Assembly (NCBI GenBank): GCA_016858145.1
Contig: JAEHOE010000044.1
Location: forward strand, 64,501-128,500
DNA: 64,000 nt
Direction of reading: 5' to 3'
From: Edaphochlamys debaryana
Taxonomy: Eukaryota; Chlorophyta; Chlorophyceae; Chlamydomonadales
Under the pieces are notes generated by a model that did no database searches, was not told the DNA's origin, and worked only from the letters and a program-made list of their open reading frames with translations. Each line of letters starts with the position of its first letter. Position 1 is the first letter of the stretch. Position numbers and translations under genes: made by a program. Positions 27,801-41,500 of the stretch are shown here, piece after piece.

Positions 27801-30800
27801 CGAGGGTAGCGAGGCGCCGGGCGGCAGGCGCAGCAGCGCCGCCAAGTCCACCCCCAGCAGGCGGGGCGAGGGCACGCCAAAGAGCAGGCCGGCGGGGCGG
27901 ACCTGCTCCTCGGCCAGGGAGGTGATGCGGCCGCGGGCGTCCAGCTCCACAACACCCGTCAGCCCCTGCGCCGCCCACAGCTCTGCGTGGATGAGCAGCG
28001 ACCCGGGGGTCATGCCGGGGGGGCGGGCGCGGCCGCGGGGGACAACCACGTCCAGCTGGGGGGGATGGGAGGGGGGGGGCGGGAGGGGAGGGGTGTTTGG
28101 TTGAGATTAGGGGGCAAAGGGGTGGAGATCGTGCGGGCGCAGGGGGCTGCCAGTGTCCCGGCTCCTTGCGCCAACCCGGGCCCTAACAGCCCACATCCCT
28201 ACTCACCCGCAGCACGGCGGACCGAGTGAGGGAGGCAATGTGCGCTGCTGCGCGCCTCTCGTTGCCCATTGCAGCGGCCTCGGAGGCGGCGGTGGGGGGC
28301 ACCACGGTGACGCGCCATGACATGCCGGGATTCTGCAGGGCGCTGCAGGGGCGGGAGGGAGGGGGACAGACGGGGAGGAGAGGGTTGATCTCCGCTGTGC
28401 AGTTGTTTACCTGGGCCTAACTGACTGTCACACTGATGGAGAGGGCATGCGCCTTGACCCATGACCTACTTTTCCCCCCTTCCCCTTCCTCACTAGGTGA
28501 CCATGGCATCGAAGGTGCGCATGTTGAAGGCACCCCCGGGCAGACCGCCCGAGGGGGGCCGGGCGCTGGCCTCCGCCTCCAGCCCTTCCGCGACAGGGCC
28601 GGGGCCCAGCGTCAGAGTGGCGTGGCCCTGCGCCTCCGGCATGGCCGGCAGCGGCACGGCCCCAGCTGGGCCCGCTTGGGCCTGCAGCGGCAGGGCGTCC
28701 TCGTCCAGGTCCGCACCGCCCACTCCAAACACCGCTGACGCCGCCTCGTCCAGGAGGTCGCCCCCGCCCGAGGTCAGGATCTGGTGGTTTGGGAGGGGGG
28801 GATTGAGGCAGCAGGCGTTGTAGTTGACTGATGATCATATACCGGCAGATCAACGCAAATGCGTGCCCCCGGGCCATCCCACCCCACCTGGGCGTGGCTG
28901 GCGGTCCGCTTGGTGCTGGTGGCTCCCGGCCCGTCCAGCCCCGCGGGGGAGCGCAGGGCAGCGGCGCCGAGGGCCGCGGCCGCGGGGGGCGGCACTAGGC
29001 GCGGGCGGGGGCCGGTGGCCGAGGCGCGGCCGCCCTGCTCGGCCCCGTCCAGGGGTCCCAGGTCGGCCTCTGGGTTGGCCTGCAGCGTCACAAAGTCCCA
29101 CAGCCGGCAGCCCACCAGCTGCAGGAGTGCAGCCGAGAAGAGGGGAGGGGAAAGAAGGAGGAGAACAAGGCCTTTTTCAGTCTGTAAGTCTGTAAGTCTG
29201 AAAGCCAGTACTCCCCACCCCCAGCCAACCTGACATGGAAGCCCCGAACCAAGCATCCCCCCACCCCCTCACCTCCTTGGACGTGAAGCCAAAGAGCGAT
29301 TCGAGCTGGGCGCCCAGGCTGTCGACGGCGGCGGCCTTGTCGGCAGCGGCGTTGGCGGCGGCCTCAGCAGAGGCGGTGGTGGGGCGCGAGCCCTCCAGCT
29401 TGAGCATCCCCTCCTTGCCGCCCTCCTCCTCGGGCCCCTCCTGCACCGTGCCGCTCTCAGACAGGCGCACGCGGATGCAGCGCTCAGCCACAGCAGTCTC
29501 CAGGGAGGACCTGGGGAGGAGTGCAAAAGGGTGTGGAAGCGTTTCAGCCTCATCCCCCGATCCAGCAGCCTGGCACGGACCTGACAGCTCCCCAAAGCCC
29601 TGTTCCTCCACCCCTTCCCCTCCACCCCGTACCTGGCCATGCGAACCACGTAGACGCTGTCGCCCCCCTCCTCCCGCGTGTTGACCGCCACCCGCACGTA
29701 CACGGGCTGGCCGCCCTGCCCCACCAGGCGCATGGTGGGGCGCAGGGGGGCGGACCCGGGCACAGGCGCAGAGCCGGCCGTGCCAGCGCCCCCCGCCAGG
29801 GGGCCCAGCGCCGCCAGGCCGCCGCCAGCGCCCCCGGGGGTGGCGTCGTCGGGGCGGCAGCCCCAGATGCCCGACAGCAGCGCCTGGGGGGCGGAGCCCT
29901 GGAGGGGGAAGGGGTGGCGGAGGAGCGCTGCTCGCAAAAGGCCAAGGTGAAGGAGGGCGGGAGTGGGAAGCACCAAGCCCCCCCCAAAGCCCACCCCCCA
30001 CCTTGGGCACGCCTGCCAGAATCTTGGCGTGCAGGTGCTTCCAGGGTGCGGGCAGGAAGTCGTCCAGAGAGCGCTGCGCAGAGTCCGAGTTGAGCTCAAG
30101 CATCACCTGGGGTGGTGGGGTCGGGGGGAAACAGGGAGGGGGGGGGAGTATGTTCACGCGGATGCACACACACGTGCTTTGCCAGATGGTTGACCTCTTC
30201 ATTCATCACCTCCTGTCCACTAGCAGTCAGTCGTTGTCAGTCACATGCTGACTGCAGGTATTGCTGTCCCCCAGCATTGCACGCACCTGGTCGTCCGCAC
30301 GGATGTCGGAGGAGGCCACCCCGAGCAGCTGGAGGGGGTGGACGAGCAGAGGGTGGCAGGTGTAAGAAGACAACGGCGAAGAGACACACAGCAGACAGCC
30401 CCCTCCCCACCCCACTCACCTTGCTCAGGTCCCCGCTCATGTGGCGGATGGCCCCCCGCTTCTCCACCACCATGAGCAGCTGCGGCTCATCACTGAGCAG
30501 CTGCATGCGGAACTCGAAGATGGAGCGAGACTTGTCTGGGGGAGGGGGGAAGGGGGAGGGGGGGCGGGAGGGGAGCAGGCAGGAATGGGTACAATGTCAG
30601 ACAAACGCCCCCCCTGGACGGCAGTGGCCCCCTGGACGGCAAAGGCCACACCAAGCCTGTCGACTGCTCCCAGACCCAAACCAGCGACATCGCCCAACCC
30701 CCCCCCGCCCCCCGCCCCCCGCCTCACCAATGCCAACACTCATGGTCACCTCCCGGGCGGCGTCGTACTTGTGCCGTACGAAACAGCGGGAGCCGGTGGT

Positions 30801-33800
30801 GGAGGGCGTGGCGGAGCCATCGGCGGAGACTGCCTGGGCCTTTTCCACCAGCCTGGGAGAGGGAGGGAGGGTGAGCTTGAAGTGTCAGAGCTGGAAATCT
30901 GCGTTTGTAAGTGGGAATAAAGTTGCCCCCCCAAAAGTTAGTCTGCGCGCAGATCCCCCAACCCCCACCCTCCACACCATAGCCCTCCCCCACCTCTGCA
31001 CCAGCTTCTGCGAGTCGCTCAGCGCCCTGCTGGCCGCCCAGCCATCCGCCTCCACCGCCCCCGCCTCGCCGGCCGACGGCTTGAGTAGCGCGTGTAGCTG
31101 TGTGCCGATCACGTCCGAGGGGTACAGCCTGGGAGGGAAGGGTTGGGAGGGCGTTGTTTGGATATGAGCCATGTGAGAGGTAAGGAACGCTTGCTTGCGG
31201 CAAGGGACCAAGTGTAGAGCACAGAGGGTCAGTCGTACCCCCTTGACCCCTTACCCTCGACTCCTAACCCTCCCCAAACCCCCAGCTAGCCCCACCCGAA
31301 GCATGTGACGAAGCCAGCGTCGCAGCACACCACCACTCCGTCCGCCGTGGCCCACAGCCGCCCAACGCCCCGCTCCGTGGGCGTGGGCTCCAGAAGCCCG
31401 ATGAAGACAGAGTCCTCGCCCATGCCTTGGGGGGGAGAGGGGGGCAGGTCCGGTAGGATGAGGGAAGGTGTTGGCAAGTGTTGCAGCTGCCCGGCCGCAA
31501 ATTGAGGCGATACCGCTAGGTGTCCAGGATCACTTTGGGCCAGGTCTGGGGGCCGATCGCGCGATATGGCCAGGGTCGACTGGCCAATCCTCGACTGACA
31601 GCTGCGCGCACAAGCCGCGAATCCGCGCTCCAACTAACGCGTCGGCTTCTGTGCATTGCATTAGCGATTCTGGCATCGAGTTTAAGACGCGAACGTGGCT
31701 TTGGGCGCGGCCCATGGACGCATGTCCGCGACTTGCAACGCAGACGATATAAAATGATCGCAACAAGGAGTCGCATATGATGTCTCGTGAATCCGGGCAG
31801 GGGGTGGGTAGTTGTACGAGCTTGCGGAAGCTCATTTGTTGCATGCTCGCGTCTCAGGCCAAGACCCTGCTCTCGGGCACTTAGCAGTGACCTCATACGA
31901 ATTGCTGAGGCTAGAAAGCAAGAAAACGAGGTCGAGACAGCTACGACTATGTGTTAAGCGTGAGGAGATGGACCTACAGGGACCACTTGCCCGTCTCGGT
32001 GTGATGTCCGTTCAGGGCCCCGTTCAGGGCTCCACCGCGCCCCCACCCCATCCTACCCCCGCCACCCACCCGATGCCCTCGATATGGCCAACTGCACGGG
32101 GAAGGCCACCCTCTCGCGGTGGATGCCCAGCACCTGAGAGGGGCAGGCAGAGAGGAGTCAGACAATCCATATGCAGCTCCTCTTTGAGCGAGGATGGCCG
32201 CTTCGACCCCCTCCCACCATGTCCAGACCCGATCCCACCCCCAGCTCCACCCCGCCCCCACCGGCTGCCTGAACGTTGGCGCTGCCTCCGTGCCGGAGTC
32301 GATGTATCGCCGCAGGAGCCCGGGATGCCGCTTGGCGTCGTGGGGGGGCATCAGCAGTGTAACGTTCTTGCCATCCAGCTCGCCTGGGGGGGGGGGGGGG
32401 GGGAAGGGGCAGGGTGGAGGAAAGGAGAGGAGAGGAGGGAGAGGAGGGAGCGGCAGACACGCAAAGGGGGGTCGGGCAAGGAAACCGCTGTTGCCTCCTG
32501 CATTAGCTTCCGTTGGGCGAGTTGGGCCTGCCCCCCCAACCATGCCCACCCCCTCACCCTTGCGGTACCCAAACATGGCCATCAGCTTCTTGTTGACCAC
32601 CTGTCGGGGAGTGGGGGCGAGGGGGGGGGGCGGAGAGGGTCAGTGCTGGAGCCTTAGAGGGCGCGCGTGGGGCCCCAAGACTCCCACACGATAGTGGAGA
32701 TAGGTTGGTGGGTGCTTGCCCAGTAGAGCTTTCATTCTACTCCCTGCATCCACAACTTCCACAACTTCCCACCTGCCCTCCCTTCACTTATCAACCCCCT
32801 CCCCCCCCCCCAACCCCCTTGCCTGTATGTCCCCGAACGCGTTGACCACCAGCACGCCCTTGTCCACCTCGTCGATGCGGCCAATGGGGGTGCCTGGGGG
32901 CGGGCGAGGGGGAGGAGGGGAAGGTGAGGGACACGGCTAGAGGAAGAGGGAGGAGCGCCTGCACTCAGCTGCCCACCCCACAACACCGCAGCCCCCCATC
33001 GCCCCACCGTCCGGCAGCGCGGGCCCGTCTCCGTCGCTGTCCTTGTTGGTCTCAATGCGGTCCGCCAGCGCAGAGTACTCGGCGGCGCCCCAGGGGTCCT
33101 GCTTGATGGTGGCAAGGAAGCTGGGGGGGGGGGGGGGGCGGGGGTCAACAGGGGGCGGGGAGACTGAAGAATGGGGGCAAGCACACTCTCTCCCCTCCCC
33201 TCCCCCTGTGCTCACCGTGCGTACAGGCGCACCAGGCGGGGGGAGTTGCCGTACGTCTCCAGCACAGCCCGGTAGGCGGCCTCGGCCTGCGGGGTCAAGG
33301 GGCGGGTTGCGTTCGGTGCATGGACGGTGGGTTCTGCTCGGTTCTAGATCTTAGTGCTGCATTACGCCAGATCCAGACCGCATGCTCCCAATCCAGATCC
33401 CCATCCCACCTGCTTGACGCTGGTGTCGATCTCCTCCAGGGACTTGGAGAGGGAGCGGAAGGACACGTTGGAGGAGTAGCCCAGGATGCGCCTGGGGGGG
33501 GAGTCGGACGGGTTAATGAGGGGCTCTGATGGCAAGGGAAGGTAACAACCTGCAAGCTCCGCCCCCCCTCGCCCCCCATCACACCAGAAGCTGGCCATGG
33601 CCTGCAGCGCCTCCTTGTGGTGCCGCAGGACCATGCGCTGCTTGCGCTGGTACTCCACGTACCTGACAGGGGGGGAGGGGGGGAGAGGGGGGGGGCCAGG
33701 GGAGGGGGGAGAGCGTCGGACCGGGCCAAGCCACAGCGCCCAGCAACACAGCGACGGTCCTTGCCTCCAAAGCCCTCCTGATGCATTCCCCCTGCCCCCG

Positions 33801-36800
33801 CTCTCACCCCAGCAGGTCCATGCTGCCCCCCTTTCCCACGGTGCTGCTGGCCGCCTTCTGAGTGGCCTGCTGCCGCCGCACGAACAGCATGAAGCGGCAC
33901 AGCAGCGAGGGGTCCAGCTTGCGGGCGGCCTCGAGCTGCTTGCCCCCCGTCTGGCTGAAGCCCAGCACGTCCAGCAGGAAGTCCGCGTGCACCAGCCCCG
34001 CAAAGGCGGACTGGGGGAAGCGGGCAAGGCCGGCCTGGGGGGCGGGGGGGGGGGGGAGGGGGACCGGGGTTTAGGGAGGGGTTTAGGGATAGATCGGAGC
34101 ATCCCAACGGCGACCCCCATCCCCCCACCCTCTCCCACCTTGATGATGTCCTGCGCCCTCCCCACCGCTGCCTTGTCCAGCGTGTAGCGGTCGGCCCACA
34201 CGCGGGCGCAGCGGGCCGCCACCTCCACATCCCGGGGGTCCAGGAAGCCGTACACGTCCTAAGAGGGGTGGGTGAGGAAGAGGGGGTGAGCGGCAACGTG
34301 TGCCTAGCCACTTGGCACCCAGAATCCCCCGGGCCCCATGTCTCTCAAAGGCCCAGCCGGGTCCCTCCGGGCCCACCTGCGGCTTGATCTTCTCCGTGTC
34401 CGTAGTCCTGAAAGCCCTCAGCACCGCCCACGTGAACAGCCTCCGCCGCAGGTACGTGGCCAGCACCCCCGCGGCGAATGCGGGGCCCAGGCCCACCGCC
34501 AGCACGTTGGTGAGGGTGTGCCCCAGCGAGGGGGCGCAGAAGACCACCGCCACCTGCAGCCCCGCCACAAACACCATGGCCACCGCCACGCCCCCCTTGA
34601 GGTCGTTGACCCACCCCACCAGGTGGGGGACCTGACAGGGGGCAGACACAGGGGAGTGGGGAGGGGAGGGAAGAGTCAGCAAGTGTGCGGAAGTTGAAAC
34701 GACCGAAGGAAGCGGCACCAGGAGTGGAGCACGCCCCTCCCCCCCCTCCCCCCCAACCCCTGCCCCCCCCCTCACCCATCTCAGGTAGCACCAGGCCAGC
34801 CACAGGGTGAGCGCCAGGTAGGCCCCCGCCGCCACCTTGGGCCACCCCAGGAAGGTGGACACCAGGGTCATCAGGAACTGGGGGGAGGGGGACATGAGGG
34901 GATGAGGCAGAGCGTGGTAAGAGGGCTGTGGGGACGATGCACTCCCTTCCCCTCCCCCCCCTCCCCTCCCCTGCCCCCTGCCCTCCCCTCCCCTCCCCCC
35001 CCCCTACCTTGATGAAGAAGGACCACACCTCCGCTCCGCTGTGCCCTAGGGCCTGGGGGGAGCGGGAGGCGGGGTTCACCTCCACCTGGGGGGGAGGCGG
35101 GGGCAGCGCGTAAGATTGAGTTCAGTAATTCAAGGCCACTGAGCCCGCAGGGTCCCCCCGCCGTCCCCCCTCCCCCCTCCCCCCCCCACCTCGCTGAGGT
35201 TGACCAGCATGGCCACCAGCACGAACACGCCCAGCAGGATGCCCGACACGATGCACTGGGCCAGCTGGGGCATGGCGGAGCAGCCTGGGGGGCGAGGGGG
35301 GGAGGGGGGGGAGAGAGCTGAGCGGGACTGCGCGGATTGAGGGGAAGCAGGCGGAGAGCGGAGACGGGGCAGCGCGGCACGGGCCTCCCCTTCCCACCCC
35401 CTCCACCATCCCCCCCTCACTGTAGCTGGGGAATATGGCCATGTGCAGGCGGGGCCCTGCGTCGCCCGTGTAGTTGCAGCTGATGCCGAGCTGGGGGGCG
35501 GGGGAGAAGAGGGGGAGGGGGAGGAGTGGGTTCGGGTGGGGTAGGCGTGCTGCGACCCCTCGTCTTCCATCCACTCCGTCTGCATTCCGCGCGGGGTTGC
35601 CCCACGCTGTCGGGGCCCCGGGCGAGGCTCCCCTCACCGCATCTCCAAGGGACCTCCACTGAACTGGATGGCCCCCCACCCGCACCCCCCTCGCTCACCT
35701 GCAAGAAGTTGAGCGACGTCACGTCGAAAACCTGGATGAAGACGTACGAGAAGCCGCGGACCATCTTGATGGGCCACACATAGTCGAACTGGGGGGGGCG
35801 GGCCAAGGAGAGCCGAGGGGCAGTCAGGGCGGTGGGTTCGCTGAGGCGGGGGCAAACCCGCGGAGCCTGCGCCCCCATACCCCGATCCCGCTCCCTCTCC
35901 CCCCTCTCCCACCTTTTGCTGCTTGAATGACACTGCCACCCACACGCACAGCGCAATGTTGAGCGCCAGCAGCGCCGCCACGGCGTACAGCAGCCCCACG
36001 TACAGCCCGTAGCCAATGTCGCCCAGCCAGCCGAACGACAGCACACTCAGGCAGCGCCACCAGGTGCCCTGCGGGTTGATGTCCCAGCCGTACTCGGGCG
36101 TCAAGATCTGTACGAACAGCTGCCAGGCGTCGAGCAGGATCTGGGGGGAGGGGAAGGGGAGGAGAAGGGATGGGGGGAGCGGGGATGGGGGGTGAGAAGC
36201 AGGGGGCGGGGGTGGCGGGGACCCGCGGTTGATGCGTGGGGGTTGCGCCCCGCAGATGGCTCACCTTGATGATGATCCAGTGGTAGAAGATATGTTGCGT
36301 GTTCTTTTCTTGCGAGAGGGTGAACAGCACGCCGAACACGGCGCCCTCCAGGCCCGTGCGCTAGAGGGTGACAGGGAGGAGAGCGGAAGGCGAAGACTTC
36401 TCAGCGATACGCGCGTAAACGACGCGCGTAGAAGACGACAATTAGCGATCAGGGTGCCGCCGTCATCAGAACACGAACACGACAGACGAGCCCGTGACGC
36501 AACGAAGTTCCCGCCGCGCCCCGGCGACTGCCGTAAGCCTCTGCCATTGAGCCCGGTTATCATGCTTATCCGCAAGATTCTTGCAGGCGCCGTTTGGTGC
36601 ATCACGCTCGAAGGACAAGCAAGAGTTGGCATGCACGACTTCGGTTGCGTGATACCGCGGGTTCTAAGTGCCGATGTCGTCAAGGCGGCAGTCCAGCTCC
36701 TATGCAGTGCCCGGGCGTTGTATGGGCGGGGCCGTGACTGCTCGCCCGTGTTGCCACTGGTTTGGATGGCGGACTGGCACACACGGCCCCGCGCGGAGGC

Positions 36801-37059
36801 AACAACCGCGGCGCTGATGCCACCCAGTGACAGCCGAACGTACGCCTATCTTTTTGGGCGGGTCGCTGGCAGGTCTGCCAACAAGGCCGAACATGCGCGC
36901 GCCAGCCGACACATCCTTACCTGAACGATCTCGCCCCCGTCCTCTCCATCCTTCCCGTCTTTAGACTTGTCGTCTCTGCAGAGGCGGAGATGTGAAGAAG
37001 CTTTGACTGAACTTGGAACGGCGAGCGAATGGATACGTACCAAGGGTGCCGAACGCCAT
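18827..37059 (-). CDS. TmcB-like membrane/PAS-domain protein, copy B (complete, about 50 exons)
   Basis: A tiny first exon (37,041-37,059, MAFGTL plus one base) joins exon 2 (DDKSKDGKDGEDGG) using acceptor GCAGAG. The next exon gives RTGLEGAVFGVLFTLSQEK, typical of green-algal TmcB-like proteins. Several membrane helices follow (about residues 50-370), then a helical segment ending near 33,000 (QDPWGAAEYSALADRIE, as in this family). PAS domain 1 lies at about residues 597-715, with VLVVNAFGDIQVVNKK and GKNVTLLMP, and a second PAS follows to about residue 790. Further sensor-like exons and a long Gly/Pro/Ala-rich linker (27,215-26,490) precede the C-terminal half. There a membrane helix at 25,017-25,118 precedes a large non-cytosolic region, with further helices at 23,130-23,211, 21,540-21,600 and 19,470-19,573 (MHVVLFILLVVVFAVFVFAL). 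The tail ends NMNSPVKRA-like before a TAA at 18,827-18,829. All sampled exons stay open. The domain mix suggests a membrane-tethered sensor; the signal is unknown. Confidence 0.8.
31480..32030. other. Copy B-specific insertion in an intron of the TmcB-like gene
   Basis: The intron between the PAS exons is about 170 bp in copy A (9,217-9,383) but about 640 bp here. The extra half-kilobase has visibly lower GC than its surroundings, contains a TATAAAA near 31,748, and shows no open frame that I recognise. I could not find clear terminal repeats. It may be a degraded mobile element. Confidence 0.6.
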
Positions 37060-38548
37060 CAACCCCGCCCCCCCTTTTAGTCTCGTTGTTGCTTGCATTG
37101 CTTAGGGAGTAGGATGATTAGAACAACCCGTGGCTCCCCAGATGCCCGCTGCGCGCTGTGAAAACGGGCCGACTCGCCAAAAGTCGACACTCCGCCCGCT
37201 GCATTGTTACCTGATTTTTGGTAGCTCTGGTGCACCGCTCATGCCACTGGCGCTGCTCGCCACGCTCGGTGCGCCGGGCATTCTTCCTAACGCAACGCCG
37301 GCCGGCCCGCGATGGGCTCTGCTCTTTTGTTTACGACCGCTTGTCCAGCTTGCCTAGAGTCTCAGGTTGTTGTTAGGAGGTCAGCAGTCGCAGTCCGAGC
37401 GGCCAGAACGGAAGCGAAGCGAACTCAAAACAGTAGTTATGGTCGTTAGGGTGGTCCAGTTATGTGTGTTGCACCGCTCCGCTGCAGAGAGCGGCTATGA
37501 GAGCGACTCGATTGGCAGCCGAGCTTACATACGCCGTGCAGCTGCGGGCATACTCTGCGCCATCCACATGGCGTCCCGTGCGCCCCGCTATGGCTGTCGC
37601 GCGACCTGCAGCGACTGGACTTCGCGCACTCGGGTAACTCTATTCGCTCATAGATCCTGCATTGCTCATAATGCCGATGTTACTGGTGTGTGACGCCAGC
37701 CTTAGTTGTTGGTGCATGAGGGCGGGCAGCCGGTGGTCCCGTGCCCGCGCACATGAAGTGTTCGCAGTTCAAACTGCGCGCGGCGATGGACGTATAATAG
37801 GTAGTCAGCGCATTATACACGTTTCTGGCGCAGCCGCAGACATTGGCAAATGCGGTTGCGTGAGCGTTCGCGCGCTGGCGCACCGCAGTTAGACAGCCGC
37901 CGAAGCCGGTCCAGTTCGCGGTGACTGACCGCCGCAGGGTCGGTCCAGTGCACCTCGGGCAGGCCCCCGCCCGGCGCCTAACCCGGGCCCCACAACCCGC
38001 CGGCGCCATCGGCCGCCTCCCCAAACAAGCAAGCCGTCGCCCGCACGCTCCGCGCATCTCCACGAAACTCCAGCTTGCAGCGGGCGGTCGGGTTGTGCCG
38101 GGGGCGCCCCATAGCCCCAGTCCCTGCCCCAGCCCCGGCACTTGAATTGGCACTCAAGGATATCGTTCGCCAGGCGGTCCCAGCGGAAGGTGTCATCAGA
38201 CAATACGAACCAGAAACAGGCCAACACCAAACGCCCACAGAAGCCCTTGCTCCCTGGCCGCACAACATGGAAGGCTGGGAGCGGAGTCGTGCCGCCCGGC
38301 AGGCGGGTCAAACGGCTGCGGTTCCCGCCCCTCGTGCTCGTGAGGACCCCTCTACGGTCTAGCCGCAATCACCACACCCTCATCTGGCGGGGGGTACCCC
38401 GCTGGGAGGGGCCTCCTGCTGCTGCCCCGCCACCCTCCCAGGCCTCTACCCACCGGACTCCCGGTGCGTGCCCGCCAACCCGACCGGCCTCAGCGCACGC
38501 CACCCCATGCCGCCGCCGCCCTGCCGCCACCCGGTGCCGGCGGCTGCC
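37060..38548. promoter_or_regulatory. Spacer upstream of TmcB-like copy B
   Basis: Intergenic region between the SYLF stop (38,549) and the TmcB-like start (37,059), both on the minus strand. The first 350 bp next to the start align with copy A and are the likely promoter/5' untranslated region. The rest is non-coding as far as I can see. Confidence 0.4.
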
Positions 38549-41500
38549 TCACAGCGCCGCCATGGGCCGACCCCAGCCGCCCAGCGGCAGCGTCGGGGCG
38601 GCGTGCGGCCGCGTGGGCCCCTTCCCTTCCGCCCCTGCCTCCGCCGCCTCCGCGCCGGGCCCGGCGGCGCCCAGGTCTTCGCCGCCCCCCAGTGCCGGCT
38701 CCCGCCCCGGCCCCGGGCGGGCTGTGAGCATGCGCAGTGTGGCGTAGAGCGGCCCGAACTCCTCGGGCGGCTGCACCCTGGGGGTGGAGGGGGGGTGGAG
38801 GGGGGAGGTCGGATGGGGAGGGGGCAGAGGAGGGGGGAGGACTGCTGATGACTAAGATGCGAGACGTGCAGTGCGCCGGTGGGATCCACAGCAACCAGTG
38901 ACGCTCCCACCCTGCCTGCTTCCGCCCCGCCCTCAACCCTGCCGTACGGCTCACCTGCCGTACAGGATGTCGTCGATGGTGACTGCGTCGCCGTACACCG
39001 CCCGGTTGTGGCGCTGGTCGGGGTGCAGCGCGCCGCCTGGGTAGGGGGGGAGGGGGGAGGATAAGGGCAGGAGAGGGAGGGGACGAGCGGGTTGGTCTGA
39101 CGCTCGAGGCGCGACCGGGTACCTGACCGGTCAGGCCCTGAGGGGAGGCGGCCCTGTGTGTGGTCGGTACCCCGATGCAGCCAGCCCTCCAGCCAGCGCC
39201 AACCCGCCGCAGGCCCCACCCCCTCAGGCCCCACTCATCCCCTCAGGCCCCACCCGCCCACCCGCCCACCCACCCAGCAGGGAGAGGTCGATGAGTGCCC
39301 CCTCGTGCAGCGTGTAGGTGGACAGGGAGGCGCGGGCGGGGGCGGGGGGGGCGGAGGGGGCGGAGGGGGGGCCGTGCGCCTCGAGAGGGCCCGCGGGCTC
39401 GGGCGCCGCGCCCCAGTGCGTGTGCGCCCCGCCTCCGCCCCCCTCGGCCCCCGCCGTGGGCTGCTGCGGCAGCAGGGGGCCGGGGGGCAGGGGGGCCAGG
39501 GAGGGGGCCAGGGAGGGGGAGACGCCGCCCAGGGCCCCGGACAGGGGGGAGCCGGTGCCGCCGCCCTGACAGGGAGGGAGGGGAGGGAGGGCGGAACGAG
39601 AGGGGAGGGGGGAGGAAAGGCAGGATACGTGAGGATGTGTGTTCAGGGCTGCTCGTGTAAAGGCCAGGGAAAGCGTAGACGCGGTAATTAGCCGGCCGGT
39701 CGTAGATACGGAACCGAAAGCCCTGGGAGTCCGAAGCCCGTGTGTGTGCGAGCGACCTACTCGAGCCTGCAAAGGTCCAGGACATCTTCTGTAATCTGGG
39801 CTCAGGTCCCTCCGCCTGTTTGGGTCTGTCTTCACCCGCCTATCATAGCGGCAGGGGGCCCTCCCGGCCCCCACCAAGCCCCCCACCCGCCCCACCCACC
39901 CCACCCACCAGGGCCCCGCCGGTGCCGCCCAACCCCCCAAGGCCCAGGGGGGGTCCGCCCACGTTGCCGGCCGCGGGGTCGCCCGAGGAGTCCTCGGCGT
40001 CAGCCCTCTGGGGGGGAGAGGGGGAAGGGGAGAGGGGGAAGGGGAGGCGAGGGGCCAACTTTGCAGTCGGAGAATGGCGGGGAGATTCGTGAAGGATGGG
40101 CGAAGCGGACTCTCCCCTTGCCCCCTTCCCCCGTCAGCCCCGTCGAGCCGCACCTAGCCTCCTACGGTCCCTCGGCCCTAACCCCACGCACTGGCCAGCG
40201 GCGGGGCCCGGGCATCAGCAGTGCAAGCAGCACCACTACCCCGCCCCCTCCCTCTCACGCCCTGTCACCCCCCCTCCCCCCCCCCCCCCTCACCCGCCCC
40301 ATCATGACGTGCACGTCCGTCCCCAGCACCGCCCGCCCCCCCCTGACGGCGGCCAGGGCGGGGGGATCCCACAGCACCAGCACCGAGTGGGTGTGCTCCA
40401 GGCCTTGGGGGGGCAGGGGCGGGGAGGGGGGAGGGGGTAGGTGTGTGAGAAAGCTGGGGAAGGGCCCCTCAGCAACGGTCCCCCTTCCCACTGGGCACTT
40501 TTCTGAGGCCCTGCAAGCCGGTACCCACCTATCTCCCCCTTCCTCACCCTGGCGACCCTTCGCCTGTTCCCCGTTCTCCCCCCACCCCTGTAGTACCACC
40601 AGCTCCTCCCCGCAGGCCCCCACTGAGACTGCGTGGTGCTCTGAAGCCCGCCCCCGCACCGACCTACTTCTGAGCCCCATATCTCAAATGCCCCTCCCCT
40701 CCTGTCCCTCCCACCCCCACCCCCCCTCACCAAGCGTCAGTCCCACGCTGAGGGAGTCGATGGAGTAGAAGGCGGGGGCGGACCAGCGGAGGAGCGGCAC
40801 GGGGGGGCGGGGGCGGGGGCGGGGGCGGGGGCGGGGGGCTCCCTGGGGGCCAGAGGCCACCAGAGGGCTCACGCCGCCGCCCCAGCCGCCGCCCCAGCTG
40901 CCCCCGCCCCCGTCCACCCCCTCCTCCAGACGCTCCAGACCCGTGCCCGCGGCCGCGGACGCAGCGGCAGAGGCGAGAGGGCTGCGCGGGGGCGTGAGGG
41001 GACCTGGGTGCCGTGCGGATCCGGATCTGGATCGCAAGTCATCGCTGCTGCTGCCGTACTCGGTGCTGATCTTGTTGATCAAGAATCCAGTGCCGTGGCT
41101 GTACGACAGTCCCAGGCCGGCCTTGGTGGTACGCATGAACATGAGGGCCTGGGGAGGGGCAGGAGGGGGGGGGGAAGTGAGTGGCGTGAAATGGGGGAGA
41201 GTGAAGTCAAACGAATGAAGGGCGGGTAAACACACGTTGCATGTCATGGGGGCAATAAAGCAGCTGCATCTGACGCTGGTCACGAGGGCGAGAGCCTGGG
41301 TCCAGCATGCAGTGCCCCGTGCCCCTGCCCCTTGCTCAGGAGGGAGCCTCCCCCGCCACGAGCCTCCACCCCACCCCAATCCCCCCCCCCTCCAGCACCC
41401 CTCCCCCCACCTGGCAGCTCTGCAGGGCGGACACGGGCAGGAGACCCGCGGGCTGGCCCATGCGGTCCTGGGGGGGGGGGGGGATGAGGGAGAGGGGGAT

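Larger units (their letters stand above)
22447..40991. repeat. Segmental duplication, copy B
   Basis: Partner of 1-17,238 in the same orientation. The offset grows from 22,446 at the left to about 22,900 at the SYLF 3' end, because copy B introns carry extra sequence (notably 31,480-32,030) while other introns are shorter. The gene unit itself (TmcB-like plus SYLF) extends to 42,121. Confidence 0.9.
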
